From positions 3,407,052-3,471,051 of the forward strand of contig NZ_BAFN01000001.1 of NCBI RefSeq assembly GCF_000949635.1: DNA of 64,000 bases. The letters run 5' to 3'. A program made the translations under genes and the position numbers. Positions 1-9,577 of the stretch are shown here, one piece after another; within the stretch, counting starts at the first letter, position 1; each line of letters opens with the position of its first letter. Origin of the DNA: Candidatus Brocadia sinica JPN1. GTDB taxonomy: Bacteria > Planctomycetota > Brocadiia > Brocadiales > Brocadiaceae. The notes beneath the pieces were generated by a model that did not search any database, was not told the DNA's origin, and worked only from the letters and a program-made list of their open reading frames with translations.

Positions 1-84
1 CGAAAGGAAAAAGACAACCCCCTGAATCGTTCGACTGAGTGTTCGTCTGAGCTCACGCCAAAGTCCTCTTTTTTAGTGGACTGA
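1..84 (+). CDS. C-terminal end of an upstream gene (partial)
   Basis: An open frame runs from the window edge to a TGA at 82-84 and encodes 27 residues ending in SSFLVD. It stops 12 bases before the cbiG start, so it is probably the preceding gene of the same operon. In many cobalamin operons that neighbour is a precorrin methyltransferase such as cbiF, but the tail itself has no diagnostic motif and the identity is a guess. Confidence 0.4.
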   Translation, partial: RKEKDNPLNRSTECSSELTPKSSFLVD

Positions 85-96
85 AAAAGGAATGCT

Positions 97-909
97 TTGA
101 ATATAGCTCTTATTGCCTTGACAGAAGAAGGATTAAAAACTGCACGAAGGATTGGAACAGGTTTTGATCCGCCTCCTTCTACGTATATATTTAATAAAAC
201 GGGAGAGGGAAATAATTGTAGTACCGAAGACAAGACGCCCCCATATATTAGGCCTTTTTCTGAACCGCTGCAACAACTGGTTAATCGAATCTTCAAACAC
301 TATGACGGCCTTGTCTTTGTTATGGCCATGGGGATTGTGGTGAGGATGATTGCCCAAAATATCCTCGATAAATACACCGATCCGGCTGTGGTTGTGGTTG
401 ATGATGTGGGGCGTTTCGTTATCAGCGTGCTCTCGGGTCATGAGGGTGGCGCCAATCTGTTGGCACATCGGATTGCCGCTATCTTGCATACAGATGCCGT
501 GATTACTACCGGCACCGAGGCGCAGAAGGACATTATCGTTGGTATCGGTTGTAAAAAGGGGGTTAGTTCTGAGGCGGTAAAACAATCCATTCTTGATGCC
601 CTTCAGAGGGTGAATCTTACGATGGAACGTGTCCGACTGCTTGCTACTATTGAGATTAAATCTCAAGAGCCGGGATTATTGCTGGCGGCGGATGAATTGG
701 GCATCCCGTTAAGGGCCGTTTCCAGCCGGGAAATTGCGGTATGTGCCAAAGAGCATGGTAGATCAGATTTTGTGAAAGAAAAGATAGGGGTGTGGGGGGT
801 GTGTGAACCCGCGGCGCTTCTTTCGGGGAGGAAGACTCAATTACTACTCAAAAAACAGAAATATCCAGGCGTGACCGTAGCCATCGCCCAGGAAAACTTT
901 ACGTGGTAG
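97..909 (+). CDS. cbiG: Cobalt-precorrin-5A hydrolase CbiG
   Basis: CbiG opens the lactone ring of cobalt-precorrin-5A and releases acetaldehyde in the anaerobic (early cobalt) cobalamin pathway. The 270 residues show the family layout: an N-terminal domain with MAMGIVVRMIA near residue 77, the SGHEGGANLLAHRIA signature near residue 110, TTGTEAQK, and a C-terminal domain starting IVGIGCKKG. The start is TTG at 97, preceded by AAAAGG; the ATG at 92 is out of frame and stops at once. The 3' end overlaps the next gene, as expected for coupled cobalamin genes. Presence of CbiG implies the oxygen-independent pathway. Confidence 0.93.
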   Translation: MNIALIALTEEGLKTARRIGTGFDPPPSTYIFNKTGEGNNCSTEDKTPPYIRPFSEPLQQLVNRIFKHYDGLVFVMAMGIVVRMIAQNILDKYTDPAVVVVDDVGRFVISVLSGHEGGANLLAHRIAAILHTDAVITTGTEAQKDIIVGIGCKKGVSSEAVKQSILDALQRVNLTMERVRLLATIEIKSQEPGLLLAADELGIPLRAVSSREIAVCAKEHGRSDFVKEKIGVWGVCEPAALLSGRKTQLLLKKQKYPGVTVAIAQENFTW

Positions 910-1619
910 GCATTGGCCCCGGGGCAAGGAACGAGATTAGCCAGAGGGCATTAGACGCATTGAAAGATTCTGAAACGATCGTTGGCTATAAACTGTATGT
1001 GGATCTGGTGAAAGATATTGTAGGAAATAAACAGATCGTTGCCAGCGCCATGCGTAAGGAAATTGAGCGTGTGGAGATGGCGATACAGGAAGCCCTGGCG
1101 GGAAAGATCGTGTCTCTCATCAGCAGCGGTGATCCGGGTGTTTACGGCATGGCCGGACTTGTGCTGGAGGTGGTTTCTGAAAAAAATATCGATTTGCCCC
1201 TAGAAATTATTTCAGGAATTCCTGCAGCCAATGCCGCTGCAGCCGTGCTCGGCGCGCCGCTCATGCATGATTATGCCGTCATTAGCCTTAGCGACCTGCT
1301 CACACCGTGGGAGACCATAGAAAGGCGCGTAAAGTGTGCTGCCGAGGCAGATTTTGTCATTGTACTATACAATCCCAGGAGCTCTCAAAGGGATTGGCAG
1401 ATTGAGAAAACTGCCCATATCATCCTTCACTATAAATCTCCAGCGACCCCTGTAGGGATCGTCAAAGACGCATCCCGGAAGGATGAATCGGTTATCATCA
1501 CAACACTTGACAAAATGACTTCTCATCCTATTGACATGACGACCGTTATTATCGTAGGAAATTCGACTACCTTTCAATATCATAATTACCTGGTAACAAA
1601 ACGGGGTTATCAATTGTAA
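903..1619 (+). CDS. cbiH: Precorrin-3B / cobalt-factor III C17-methyltransferase (CobJ/CbiH)
   Basis: This SAM-dependent tetrapyrrole methyltransferase adds the C17 methyl group and contracts the corrin ring. Visible signatures are VGIGPGA at the N terminus, SSGDPGVYGMAG near residue 75, and FVIVLYNPRSSQR with VGIVKDASR in the second half; 238 residues is near the family length. The best canonical start is GTG at 903, overlapping cbiG by seven bases. The frame upstream of it reads KLY, which normally belongs to this family's first strand, so the true start may lie slightly upstream at a non-standard codon. Because it follows CbiG, the CbiH role is more likely than aerobic CobJ. Confidence 0.9.
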   Translation: MVGIGPGARNEISQRALDALKDSETIVGYKLYVDLVKDIVGNKQIVASAMRKEIERVEMAIQEALAGKIVSLISSGDPGVYGMAGLVLEVVSEKNIDLPLEIISGIPAANAAAAVLGAPLMHDYAVISLSDLLTPWETIERRVKCAAEADFVIVLYNPRSSQRDWQIEKTAHIILHYKSPATPVGIVKDASRKDESVIITTLDKMTSHPIDMTTVIIVGNSTTFQYHNYLVTKRGYQL

Positions 1620-1643
1620 TTGCTTATAGAAAAGGAGGCTGGT

Positions 1644-2024
1644 ATGCCAAAGGAAAAATTACCTCAACAGTATATCCAAATGAAAAAAAGGCATGAGAAG
1701 TTATTCAACGCAATTGAGGAGGTTGGTAAGACTGTCAGGCAGGAAGGCCCTCTTGACGAAAATACTGCGCATCTGATTCAACTTGCGGCTGCGGCAACCG
1801 TACATTCCGAAGGCGCTGTCCACAGTCACGTAAGAAGGGCTCTTGAAGCAGGCGTAACACCTGATGAGATTTATCACGCAATCATTCTTCTCACAAGCAC
1901 CATCGGATTTCCAACCGTCGTTGCTGCATTAAGTTGGGCGGAAGATGTCATAAAAAAAAGAAAAAATAGGAACTCTCATCCTGGTAAAACCTTGAAATGT
2001 GAAATGAACGGCAATCCGGCGTGA
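1644..2024 (+). CDS. Carboxymuconolactone decarboxylase/AhpD-like protein
   Basis: A 126-residue all-helical protein of the CMD/AhpD fold. The start is the ATG at 1644, with AAAGGAGG at 1631-1638 at ideal spacing; an in-frame TTG at 1620 has no such site. The core around LIQLAAAATVHSEGAVHSHV resembles the AhpD repeat, but the redox CxxC is absent, so a peroxidase-reductant role is unlikely. It ends inside the degraded 2H phosphoesterase frame, suggesting its last residues arose by fusion with that remnant. Substrate unknown. Confidence 0.7.
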   Translation: MPKEKLPQQYIQMKKRHEKLFNAIEEVGKTVRQEGPLDENTAHLIQLAAAATVHSEGAVHSHVRRALEAGVTPDEIYHAIILLTSTIGFPTVVAALSWAEDVIKKRKNRNSHPGKTLKCEMNGNPA

Positions 2025-2500
2025 GTATGATAGTCAGAGAAGGCGGTGGATGCCCCACATCACCCTGATTTATCCATTTCGGCCAAGGGAAGAGTTTGAG
2101 TTCTTAGCTGAGCAGTTCTCTCGTGTGTGTGTGAAAGCTCGGGACTTTTAAAATTACACTGAAGGAGTTCTTTTTCTTTCGCCATAATCGTGATTGTTGC
2201 ACACTCTGGCTGGCTCCTGAACCAAAAGATGCTCTGGTTAGATTGCAGAGGATATTGCAGGGTGTGGTGCCAGACTGTGATGATGCGGGAAAATACGAAG
2301 GGGGGTTTACACCTCACCTGAGCGTAGGCCAGGCTCTGGGGGTGGAAGCAGCGGCGTTGAAGTTACTCAATCTGTTTCAGACAAGCTGGAAGACAATGTC
2401 ATTTCCGCTGAACGAGGTTAGTTTCATCTGGAGCGATAATCCTCCTAACGATGTGTTTCGCGTGGTTTGCACAGTACGTCTGGGACATTTGAATTTGTAA
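2008..2500 (+). pseudogene. 2H phosphoesterase (2'-5' RNA ligase-like) remnant, frameshifted
   Basis: Two frames together encode a LigT/2H-type protein. The first frame carries the first catalytic motif PHITLIYPF (ATG at 2050); the second carries FTPHLSVGQ near 2308. The HxT and HxS motifs are about 88 residues apart, as in the family. The frame breaks at TTTTAAAA (2146-2153), where one T too many brings a TAA. Family-like residues (IRREYD...RRRWMPH) continue upstream of the ATG to a stop at 2005-2007, so the N terminus is also missing. Either a decayed gene or, for the inner shift only, a read error. Confidence 0.75.
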
Positions 2501-2635
2501 TTCTGAAGATATTTTTGTCAGGTGAGGTTGATTCTTGTGGCTAAATTTCTCTCTTTCTTTACCTGCAACAGATACTCTCTTCCGATCCGTAGTCTCATCC
2601 TGTCATTTTTTATGAAAGGTTGTGTATTTAATGAT

Positions 2636-4753
2636 ATGAATGCAAATGAAAATAGCGCCCGGTTGCCATCACAACAGGAAATGAAATCCTCTCACAAGAG
2701 AAAACCTAACCGCTTAATTTCTGAAAAAAGTCCTTATCTTCAACAGCATGCATATAATCCTGTCGATTGGTATCCCTGGGGCGAAGAGGCGTTTCAGAAG
2801 GCTGTGAAAGAAAATAAGCCCATCTTTCTTTCCATCGGTTATTCAACCTGCCATTGGTGCCACGTTATGGAATATGAATCATTCGAGGATGAAGAGGTTG
2901 CGAGGATTTTGAATGAAAATTTTGTCTCCATAAAAGTCGATAGGGAAGAACGCCCTGATTTAGACAATATTTATATGGCGGTGTGTCAGGCTATGACCGG
3001 AAGCGGTGGCTGGCCTCTCAACTTATTCCTGACTCCGGAAAAGAAGCCATTTTTTGCCGGAACGTATTTCCCAAAAACTGAACGGTTTGGGAATCCGGGA
3101 TTCATAGCTATTCTTCAAAAGATATCCAGCTTGTGGCAGACAAATAAAGAGAGCGTTATTGCGTCGAGTGAGCAAATCACAAAGGTCCTGCAATCCATGG
3201 CCTTTACAACACCGGGAGAAATCCTGACGAAAGAGACGCTAAAACACGCTTACGAACAATTACGGGATACTTTTGACACTATTTATGGCGGGTTTGGTTC
3301 TTCCCCCAAATTTCCCACACCACACAACTATACCTTTCTTCTTCGATGGTGGAAACGGAGCAACGACCCTACGGCCCTGGAGATGGTTGAAAAAACCCTT
3401 GAACGAATGGGAAGGGGCGGCATGTATGATCAATTGGGAGGCGGATTTCACCGGTATTCCACCGACGAATATTGGCTCGTTCCCCACTTTGAAAAAATGC
3501 TTTACGATCAGGCTTTGACCGCAATAGCTTATACGGAGACCTATCAGGCCACGGGAAAGCCTTACTATGCCGATATAGTGAGAGGTATCTTTATGTATGT
3601 TCTGAGGGATATGACTTCTCCGGAAGGTGGTTTCTATTCTGCCGAGGATGCCGATAGTGAAGGTGTGGAAGGTAAGTTTTATGTCTGGACACCTGACGAG
3701 GTCATAAAAATTTTGGGTGAAAGGGACGGTAAGATATTTTGTGATTATTATGACGTCTCCAGGGAAGGCAATTTTGAGGAAAAGAACATCCTGCATGTGG
3801 ACAAGCCATTAGATGCCTTTGCCAAACTGGAAGGTATACAAACAGAAGAACTGCAGGAATTGTTACGCACTGCCCGGGAAAAACTCTTTGCTGAACGGCA
3901 GAAACGTATCCATCCTCACAAGGACGACAAGATACTTACCTCATGGAATGGCTTGATGATTGCCGCCCTTGCCAGGGGTGCTCAGGCATTACATGCACCT
4001 GAATACGCACAAGCGGCAGTGCGTGCAACCGATTTTATTTTGAATGCGTTGCACAGAAAGGACGGGACGTTATTACGACGCTATCGTTCGGGAGAAGCCG
4101 CTATTCCCGGTTATCTGGATGACTATGCCTATTTTGTCTGGGGTTTGATCGATCTTTATGAGGCTACTTTTGAGACAAAATACCTCAAAACTGCTTTGGA
4201 ACTGAATAAACAAATGATTGAAAATTTCTGGGATGAAAAAGGAGGGGGATTATTTTTTGGTGGCAAGAGAAATGAACAGCTTATAGCACAGACAAAGGAG
4301 ATCTACGATGGGGCAACTCCTTCAGGAAATTCGGTCGCTTTATTCAATATGTTGCGATTAGGACGTGTGGCGGGGAATCCTGGTTTGGGGAAAATGGCGG
4401 ACCAAATTATGAAAGCCTTTGGAGAAACGATAAACCAATATCCGTCAGGATATACCCAATTTATGTGTGCCCTGGACTTTGCCCTGGGCCCTACAAAGGA
4501 GATTGTCATTGCAGGCGAACCCGATCAAAAGGACACACAGCAGATACTTCAGGAAATAGGAAAACGATTCCTTCCGCGAAAGGTCTTGCTATTGAACTCC
4601 CTGAAAGACAAATCTCTTGGGGAAATTGCAGGATTTGTAAAGGAACAAAAGCCCATTGAAAACAAGGCCACTGTCTATATTTGCGAAAATTATGCCTGTA
4701 AGGCTCCTGCGAATGAGATAAACAAAATCATACAACTATTAGATGAACCTTAA
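2636..4753 (+). CDS. Thioredoxin-domain / N-acylglucosamine epimerase-like protein (DUF255, YyaL family)
   Basis: About 705 residues. The N-terminal thioredoxin-like domain has the family opening [18 protein letters not shown] and the redox motif STCHWCHVM; the rest is an (alpha/alpha)6 barrel with motifs such as [24 protein letters not shown] and [12 protein letters not shown]. This family (bacterial YyaL, animal SPATA20) is widespread but its reaction is not firmly known. The start at 2636 is chosen because the family begins close to RLISEKSPY; the ATG at 2681 is an alternative, and the frame extends upstream to 2522 without family-like sequence. Confidence 0.88.
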   Translation: MNANENSARLPSQQEMKSSHKRKPNRLISEKSPYLQQHAYNPVDWYPWGEEAFQKAVKENKPIFLSIGYSTCHWCHVMEYESFEDEEVARILNENFVSIKVDREERPDLDNIYMAVCQAMTGSGGWPLNLFLTPEKKPFFAGTYFPKTERFGNPGFIAILQKISSLWQTNKESVIASSEQITKVLQSMAFTTPGEILTKETLKHAYEQLRDTFDTIYGGFGSSPKFPTPHNYTFLLRWWKRSNDPTALEMVEKTLERMGRGGMYDQLGGGFHRYSTDEYWLVPHFEKMLYDQALTAIAYTETYQATGKPYYADIVRGIFMYVLRDMTSPEGGFYSAEDADSEGVEGKFYVWTPDEVIKILGERDGKIFCDYYDVSREGNFEEKNILHVDKPLDAFAKLEGIQTEELQELLRTAREKLFAERQKRIHPHKDDKILTSWNGLMIAALARGAQALHAPEYAQAAVRATDFILNALHRKDGTLLRRYRSGEAAIPGYLDDYAYFVWGLIDLYEATFETKYLKTALELNKQMIENFWDEKGGGLFFGGKRNEQLIAQTKEIYDGATPSGNSVALFNMLRLGRVAGNPGLGKMADQIMKAFGETINQYPSGYTQFMCALDFALGPTKEIVIAGEPDQKDTQQILQEIGKRFLPRKVLLLNSLKDKSLGEIAGFVKEQKPIENKATVYICENYACKAPANEINKIIQLLDEP

Positions 4754-4773
4754 ATCTTTCCGGTATCAGCATT

Positions 4774-5928
4774 ATGTTTGATCTCATCTTGCTCTGTGCC
4801 AGCGTTATCTCTGCAATCATTTGGCTTGCACTGTTGTTTATGCCTGTACGCTGGCGGATGTCGGAACGCTGGGAAGTCTCCGATTCTTTACACACAACGA
4901 TTACCCAATGGCCAAGCTTGTCCGTTATTGTGCCTGCGCGAAACGAGAGCACATCCCTTCCGCTGACATTACCCTCGTGGCTCGGTCAGGGCTATCCAGA
5001 ATCGGAAATCATCCTGATAGACGATGAATCAAGCGATGGTACGGCAGCATGTGCAAAAGGTATTTCATCGCAGACAGGTCGCAATGTGAAGGTCATCTGC
5101 GGCACTCCACCACCAACCGGGTGGACTGGTAAACTGTGGGCGCTTGAACAAGGAGTCAGGGCTTCAACAGGTGAATGGTTATTGTTTACCGATGCCGATA
5201 TTTTTCATAGCCCAGGCCTGTGGTGTGGACTGGTGGCAAAGGCACTCAATGAACGGCGGGTCATGGTTTCACTGATGGCCTTGTTGGATACGCAGGGGTT
5301 ATGGGCGCGATTGCTGATTCCAGCCTTTGTTTATTTCTTTCACGGTATGTATCCGTTTAAATCGGTACAGAACTTGCTCTCGAAAGTATCAGCGGCTGCG
5401 GGTGGATGTATACTTATTTCACGTCAGGCCCTGGATAAGATAGGTGGTATAACCGGATATTCTAACGCCCTGATAGACGATATTGCGCTCGCCAGGAAAA
5501 TTAAAGATGCTGAAATGCCTCTCTGTCTTTCACTGACGAAATCGGTCGTAAGTGTTCGTCCTTACCGCCGTCTTGGCGACGTCTGGAATATGGTTGCACG
5601 CAATGCCTTTGCACAATTGAAATATTCGTGGTTGGCTTTGGGTGGAACGGTATTGGGATTAGTCGTTTTGTTTCTAGTGCCTGTGGCAGGGATATGCACA
5701 TTTATGGCCGGAACTATTTCACAAGTGACAATATTGTCCTCAGGACTGTCGATTTTCATGATGGCGCTTATGTACGTGCCGACACTACGCTTTTTTGGCT
5801 TGAACGTATGGAGGGCATTTACATTGCCCATTGCCGGGGCATTCTATCTCGCTATGACGGTGTCTTCTGCAATCAATTATCTTTTCGGCCGACATGAGTG
5901 GCGAGGTATCCGCATAAAAAGGGATTGA
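4774..5928 (+). CDS. hpnB: Hopene-associated glycosyltransferase HpnB-like
   Basis: A family-2 membrane glycosyltransferase of 384 residues. An N-terminal membrane helix (residues 1-24) precedes a GT-A domain with SVIVPARNE, ILIDDESSDGT (nucleotide-sugar/metal site), GWTGKLWALEQG and the DxD-like TDADIFHSPG. Several membrane segments follow in the last 110 residues. The GWTGK and TDADIFH patterns are typical of HpnB, found in hopanoid producers. It starts 20 bases after the YyaL-type gene and probably shares its transcript. The acceptor cannot be read from sequence. Confidence 0.8.
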   Translation: MFDLILLCASVISAIIWLALLFMPVRWRMSERWEVSDSLHTTITQWPSLSVIVPARNESTSLPLTLPSWLGQGYPESEIILIDDESSDGTAACAKGISSQTGRNVKVICGTPPPTGWTGKLWALEQGVRASTGEWLLFTDADIFHSPGLWCGLVAKALNERRVMVSLMALLDTQGLWARLLIPAFVYFFHGMYPFKSVQNLLSKVSAAAGGCILISRQALDKIGGITGYSNALIDDIALARKIKDAEMPLCLSLTKSVVSVRPYRRLGDVWNMVARNAFAQLKYSWLALGGTVLGLVVLFLVPVAGICTFMAGTISQVTILSSGLSIFMMALMYVPTLRFFGLNVWRAFTLPIAGAFYLAMTVSSAINYLFGRHEWRGIRIKRD

Positions 5929-5941
5929 TTAAATTTTTACC

Positions 5942-7129
5942 ATGAGAAGAATAAAGATAAATAATGCAGAACCAGGTATGGTTCTTGGTAAGACGATTTA
6001 TGGATATAACTATGAGGTGCTATTAAACAGGGGAGTGGTGTTAACAAATGCATATATTAAACTGTTGAAAAACAGGGGGTTCATCAGGATTTATATAGAT
6101 GATGAAGAGACGGAGGATATTGTCCTTGAAGACCCAATATCTGATAAAATCCGTATTATGTCTACAAAAGACATCTTCAGAACATACAAAGTAACGCAGT
6201 CTTCCATAGCAAATATAGAAGCAGATACTGCCGAGTCCATTATAAAATGCATCAACACGCCGAAGGTCAAGCAGTCATTTCAGGAAAGCCCTGCCTTTAA
6301 ACAACTTTGTAACGATATTAACTATTTTCTTGACGAAATCATGAATCAGGATATTTTGTCGGGATTAAATTCGATAAAGAGCTTTGATAACTATACGTAT
6401 GAACACTCCGTTGATACGGCTGTAATAGCCCTTATCATTGCAAAAAGGTTGCGTCTTGATAAAGAAAAATTAGTCCAGATTGCGATTGGTGAGTTTCTTC
6501 ACGATATTGGGAAGATATTCGTTGACGAAAAGATTATTAATAAGCCCGGTAAATTAACAGCAGATGAGTTTAAATTGATAAAACTTCATACTATTTATGG
6601 ATACGAATTACTCAAGGATATTCATACAATTGGGGTAGCTTCTGCACACATCCCTTATCAGCACCATGAGAGACAGGATGGCACAGGCTACCCCCGTGGC
6701 CTGAAAGGTACTAATAAACTCGATTCGAAGGGTGTTACTTACACCGAGCACGAGAAGATGATTCTGATTGCAGAGATCGCAGCGCTTGCAGATGTGTATG
6801 ATGCCTGTAGTTCAGACAGACCTTATCGTCCGGGATTGCCGCCTGATGTGGTATTCGAACTTATAAGAGCCGGGGCTGGATCACAGTTCAATAAAGAATT
6901 GGTGGATTGTTTCTTGGGCGTGGTGCCGAAATATCCGTTAGGTTTTGAAGTGAAGATCAAGAATGGCACATATAAGGATTTTACCGGGGTCGTTGCATCC
7001 TTAAATTTGTGCCAGCTATCGAAACCAAAAGTGAGGCTACTCCACGATGACAAGAAAAATAAAATTAGCCCTATTGAAATTGATTTAAGTTCTCAGGGCG
7101 TTACCATAGAGATGGAATGTGTTTCTTAA
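5942..7129 (+). CDS. HD-GYP domain protein (likely cyclic-di-GMP phosphodiesterase)
   Basis: The 395-residue protein has an N-terminal domain of about 130 residues (opening RRIKINNAEPGMVLGKTI), then a complete HD-GYP domain: EHSVDTAVIALIIAKRL, the metal ligands FLHDIGK, IKLHTIYGYELL, HHERQDGTGYPRGL and DVYDACSSDRPYR. HD-GYP enzymes hydrolyse c-di-GMP to pGpG or GMP. No membrane segment is visible, so it is cytosolic. It lies 14 bases after hpnB and converges with the malic enzyme gene, their ends overlapping by four bases. A C-terminal region after residue 325 may be a small PilZ-like or SH3-like module; that is uncertain. Confidence 0.88.
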   Translation: MRRIKINNAEPGMVLGKTIYGYNYEVLLNRGVVLTNAYIKLLKNRGFIRIYIDDEETEDIVLEDPISDKIRIMSTKDIFRTYKVTQSSIANIEADTAESIIKCINTPKVKQSFQESPAFKQLCNDINYFLDEIMNQDILSGLNSIKSFDNYTYEHSVDTAVIALIIAKRLRLDKEKLVQIAIGEFLHDIGKIFVDEKIINKPGKLTADEFKLIKLHTIYGYELLKDIHTIGVASAHIPYQHHERQDGTGYPRGLKGTNKLDSKGVTYTEHEKMILIAEIAALADVYDACSSDRPYRPGLPPDVVFELIRAGAGSQFNKELVDCFLGVVPKYPLGFEVKIKNGTYKDFTGVVASLNLCQLSKPKVRLLHDDKKNKISPIEIDLSSQGVTIEMECVS

Positions 7130-8538
7130 AGCATCTGGCGTGTGGCCACACCACTTTTCACAGCTGCGTCTGCTACAGCCATGGCTACCTCGTTATGAAC
7201 CTTTTCATTGAAGACGCTTGGAATGATGTAGTCCTCTGATAGATGTTCTTCATCAATGGTATTTGCAATGGCATATGCCGCTGCCATGTTCATTTCATCA
7301 TTGATCGTTGTTGCCCCAATATCTAACGCCCCCCTGAAAAGACCCGGGAAACAAAGCACATTATTAATCTGATTATGATAATCTGAACGACCCGTGGCGA
7401 TTATCCTTGCAATATCCTCAATTGAATCCGGTTCGATCTCCGGGTTAGGATTTGCCATGGCAAATACGATTGGGTCCTTATGCATGGTTTTTACCATGTC
7501 TTTTGTAATGACATTTGGCCCGGAGACACCAATGAAAACGTCCTTTCCCCGCATTGCATCAGCAATTGTCCCTTTTTCATTATCCGGATTTGTAATTTGC
7601 GCCAGGTCATTTTTGGCGGGATTCATGTTAATCGCTCTTCCTTTGTAAATAATTCCTGAAGTATCGCAGACCACAATATTCGTCGCTCCTGCGCTGAGGA
7701 GTATTTTGGCAATCGACATCCCCGCGGCACCAGCGCCACTGATTGCGACCGAAATATTTTCTATCTTCTTCCCAACCACCTTTAATGCATTAATAAGACC
7801 CGCAAGGCAGACCACCGCTGTTCCATGCTGATCATCGTGGAAGACAGGGATGTTTAAGGCTGTCTTTAATCTTTTTTCTATCTCGAAACAGCGGGGGGCT
7901 GAGATGTCTTCGAGATTAATACCCCCAAAGGTAGGGGCAATGTTTATAATCGTTTTCACTATTTCATCTACATCCTTGGTGTTTAGTAAAATGGGGAATG
8001 CATCGATATTCCCAAATGCCTTGAATAACATCGCCTTACCTTCCATTACGGGCATACCAGCGACAGGGCCAATATCACCTAATCCCAGGATGGCTGTGCC
8101 GTCTGTGATAACAGCGACTGTATTCTTGATAATGGTATATTCCATGGCTAGTCCTGGTTTCTCCTGGATGGCCTTGCATACTTTTGCAACGCCAGGTGTA
8201 TAAACCCGTGAGAGGTCTTCAAAGGTAGTGATGCTGATACGATTGCACAAAAAAATCTTTCCTTTCTCATGGAGTTCGAAGACCTTGTCCTTGACACTGA
8301 TGACTTCAACAATGTCCTTTCCGATAGCCGAAAGTGCATCCATAATTTCTTTGATCTGTTTGTCCGTACTGACATAAACGGCCAGATCTCTGATCTTAAA
8401 TTCTTTATCTGCCTTGATGATCTGAATATTGCCCATACTTCCACCCAGTTTACCAATGACAGTAAGCGCCTTGCCTAATGTGCCGGGGATGTTTTTTAGT
8501 CTTAAACGAAAGGTCACGAGATTTTCTGCTAGTTTCAT
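7126..8538 (-). CDS. NAD(P)-dependent malic enzyme with N-terminal ACT domain
   Basis: Converts malate to pyruvate and CO2. Residues 1-80 form an ACT-type regulatory domain (LKNIPGTLGKALTVIGKLGG); the catalytic part has YTPGVAKVC, DIGPVAGMPVMEGKA, FHDDQHGTAVV and the Rossmann motif SGAGAAGMSIAKIL, ending with FAMANPNPEI. The total of 470 residues matches the ACT-fused bacterial form, suggesting allosteric control by a small metabolite. Preference for NAD or NADP is not evident. It is transcribed away from the phosphoesterase gene, with a perfect inverted repeat in the shared intergenic region. Confidence 0.92.
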   Translation of the reverse strand: MKLAENLVTFRLRLKNIPGTLGKALTVIGKLGGSMGNIQIIKADKEFKIRDLAVYVSTDKQIKEIMDALSAIGKDIVEVISVKDKVFELHEKGKIFLCNRISITTFEDLSRVYTPGVAKVCKAIQEKPGLAMEYTIIKNTVAVITDGTAILGLGDIGPVAGMPVMEGKAMLFKAFGNIDAFPILLNTKDVDEIVKTIINIAPTFGGINLEDISAPRCFEIEKRLKTALNIPVFHDDQHGTAVVCLAGLINALKVVGKKIENISVAISGAGAAGMSIAKILLSAGATNIVVCDTSGIIYKGRAINMNPAKNDLAQITNPDNEKGTIADAMRGKDVFIGVSGPNVITKDMVKTMHKDPIVFAMANPNPEIEPDSIEDIARIIATGRSDYHNQINNVLCFPGLFRGALDIGATTINDEMNMAAAYAIANTIDEEHLSEDYIIPSVFNEKVHNEVAMAVADAAVKSGVATRQML

Positions 8539-8597
8539 TATTTAAACCTCAAATAAGGGAATTTTTAGAAAAAGCATAGGAGAAAATGACAGTTGAA

Positions 8598-8631
8598 ATA
8601 ACTCAATACATCTGTAAATGTATTGAGTTAT
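8598..8631. promoter_or_regulatory. Perfect 14-bp inverted repeat between divergent genes
   Basis: ATAACTCAATACAT (8598-8611) and ATGTATTGAGTTAT (8618-8631) are exact reverse complements with a 6-base centre. The site lies 60 bases upstream of the malic enzyme start and 82 bases upstream of the phosphoesterase start. There is no U-tract, so an operator is more likely than a terminator. The binding factor is unknown. Confidence 0.6.
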
Positions 8632-8712
8632 ACCTTGATTACAAATGTTTCTATCGGTATAATTTGCGATTTTATAATATTTATTTGTTGTAAGGCAAGG
8701 GAAATACAGGGT

Positions 8713-9408
8713 ATGAAGATACTTATATTATCAGATATTCATGGCAATATAGCTGCTCTGGATGCCGTGCGTGAAAGGGCTGATATGGTTTTTTGCCTGG
8801 GAGATTTGGTGAATTACGGTCCATATCCCAGGGCGTGTATCGAACGAATCAGAGGCTTAACAGACAAAGTGGTTCGCGGAAATCATGATAATGCGGTTGG
8901 CAGGGATATGGACTGCGGGTGTTCCATAAGGTACAAAGAGCTGAGCGATGCGGGAAAGATTTTTACCAAGGCCGTCTTAAATCCGGGTGAAAAAGAATTC
9001 CTTGGTAATTTACCAACGACGTTAAATTTAGAAATAGAAGGGAAGAAATTTGTGTTGTCACATGGCTCGCCCGGCGGCGATATGTATAAATATCTCAGAC
9101 CGGATGTCTCTGACGAGCAATTGGAGTCTGAGTTAAAGGATATGAGCGCTGATATTGTCTTTATTGGCCATACCCATCTTCCCATGGTGCGAGAGATAGA
9201 TGGTACAATCGTTGTAAATCCAGGCAGCGTAGGTCAGCCGCGTGATGGTGTTCCTATGGCATCGTATGCCGTCTGGGAGGATAGTCATATTGAGATAAAA
9301 CGGGTTCGCTATGATATTGAGGCAACCGTGAAAGGGTTAGAGGCAACAAATATACCGTCCGTTCAGGTTTCGATGCTTGCAAAGATCTTAAGGGATGGTG
9401 GGATGTAA
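8713..9408 (+). CDS. Metallophosphoesterase of the YfcE/MJ0936 type
   Basis: A 231-residue calcineurin-like phosphoesterase. Metal-binding motifs are complete: ILSDIHGN, CLGDLVNYGP, GNHD, LSHGSP, and IGHTHLPM followed by VNPGSVGQPRDG. The start is the ATG at 8713, where the family motif begins almost at once; the frame upstream to 8623 is not family-like. Relatives hydrolyse phosphodiesters, but the physiological substrate here is unknown. It stands alone. Confidence 0.85.
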   Translation: MKILILSDIHGNIAALDAVRERADMVFCLGDLVNYGPYPRACIERIRGLTDKVVRGNHDNAVGRDMDCGCSIRYKELSDAGKIFTKAVLNPGEKEFLGNLPTTLNLEIEGKKFVLSHGSPGGDMYKYLRPDVSDEQLESELKDMSADIVFIGHTHLPMVREIDGTIVVNPGSVGQPRDGVPMASYAVWEDSHIEIKRVRYDIEATVKGLEATNIPSVQVSMLAKILRDGGM

Positions 9409-9483
9409 CTAATCAGCAGTAATCAATTGCCAAAGATCTACGCGAAACAAGTGCAATATCAGAAATGGGGAACTTTAATGGGC

Positions 9484-9542
9484 TTGCCTTATTTTAATTA
9501 TTGTATTATAATTACAGCCTTTGTAAAATGATTTACAAAGGC
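9484..9542 (+). promoter_or_regulatory. Sigma-70-type promoter with overlapping inverted-repeat operator before grpE-dnaK
   Basis: TTGCCT (9484-9489), a 17-base spacer and TATAAT (9507-9512) form a good housekeeping promoter. An exact 11-bp inverted repeat, GCCTTTGTAAA (9517-9527) and TTTACAAAGGC (9532-9542), covers the expected transcription start. It is not the CIRCE element of HrcA (TTAGCACTC/GAGTGCTAA). A repressor bound there would block initiation, so this is a candidate stress operator. Confidence 0.65.
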
Positions 9543-9577
9543 AGTATTTTGTGAAGATTATTTAGGGTAAGATAATA

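Noticed and set aside
133-666. 177-residue minus-strand frame opposite cbiG
   Set aside because: It is an antisense shadow of a well-supported gene; no ribosome site or family pattern.
9409-9577. CIRCE (HrcA) element before grpE
   Set aside because: The inverted repeat present has a different sequence and a 4-base centre; CIRCE consensus absent.
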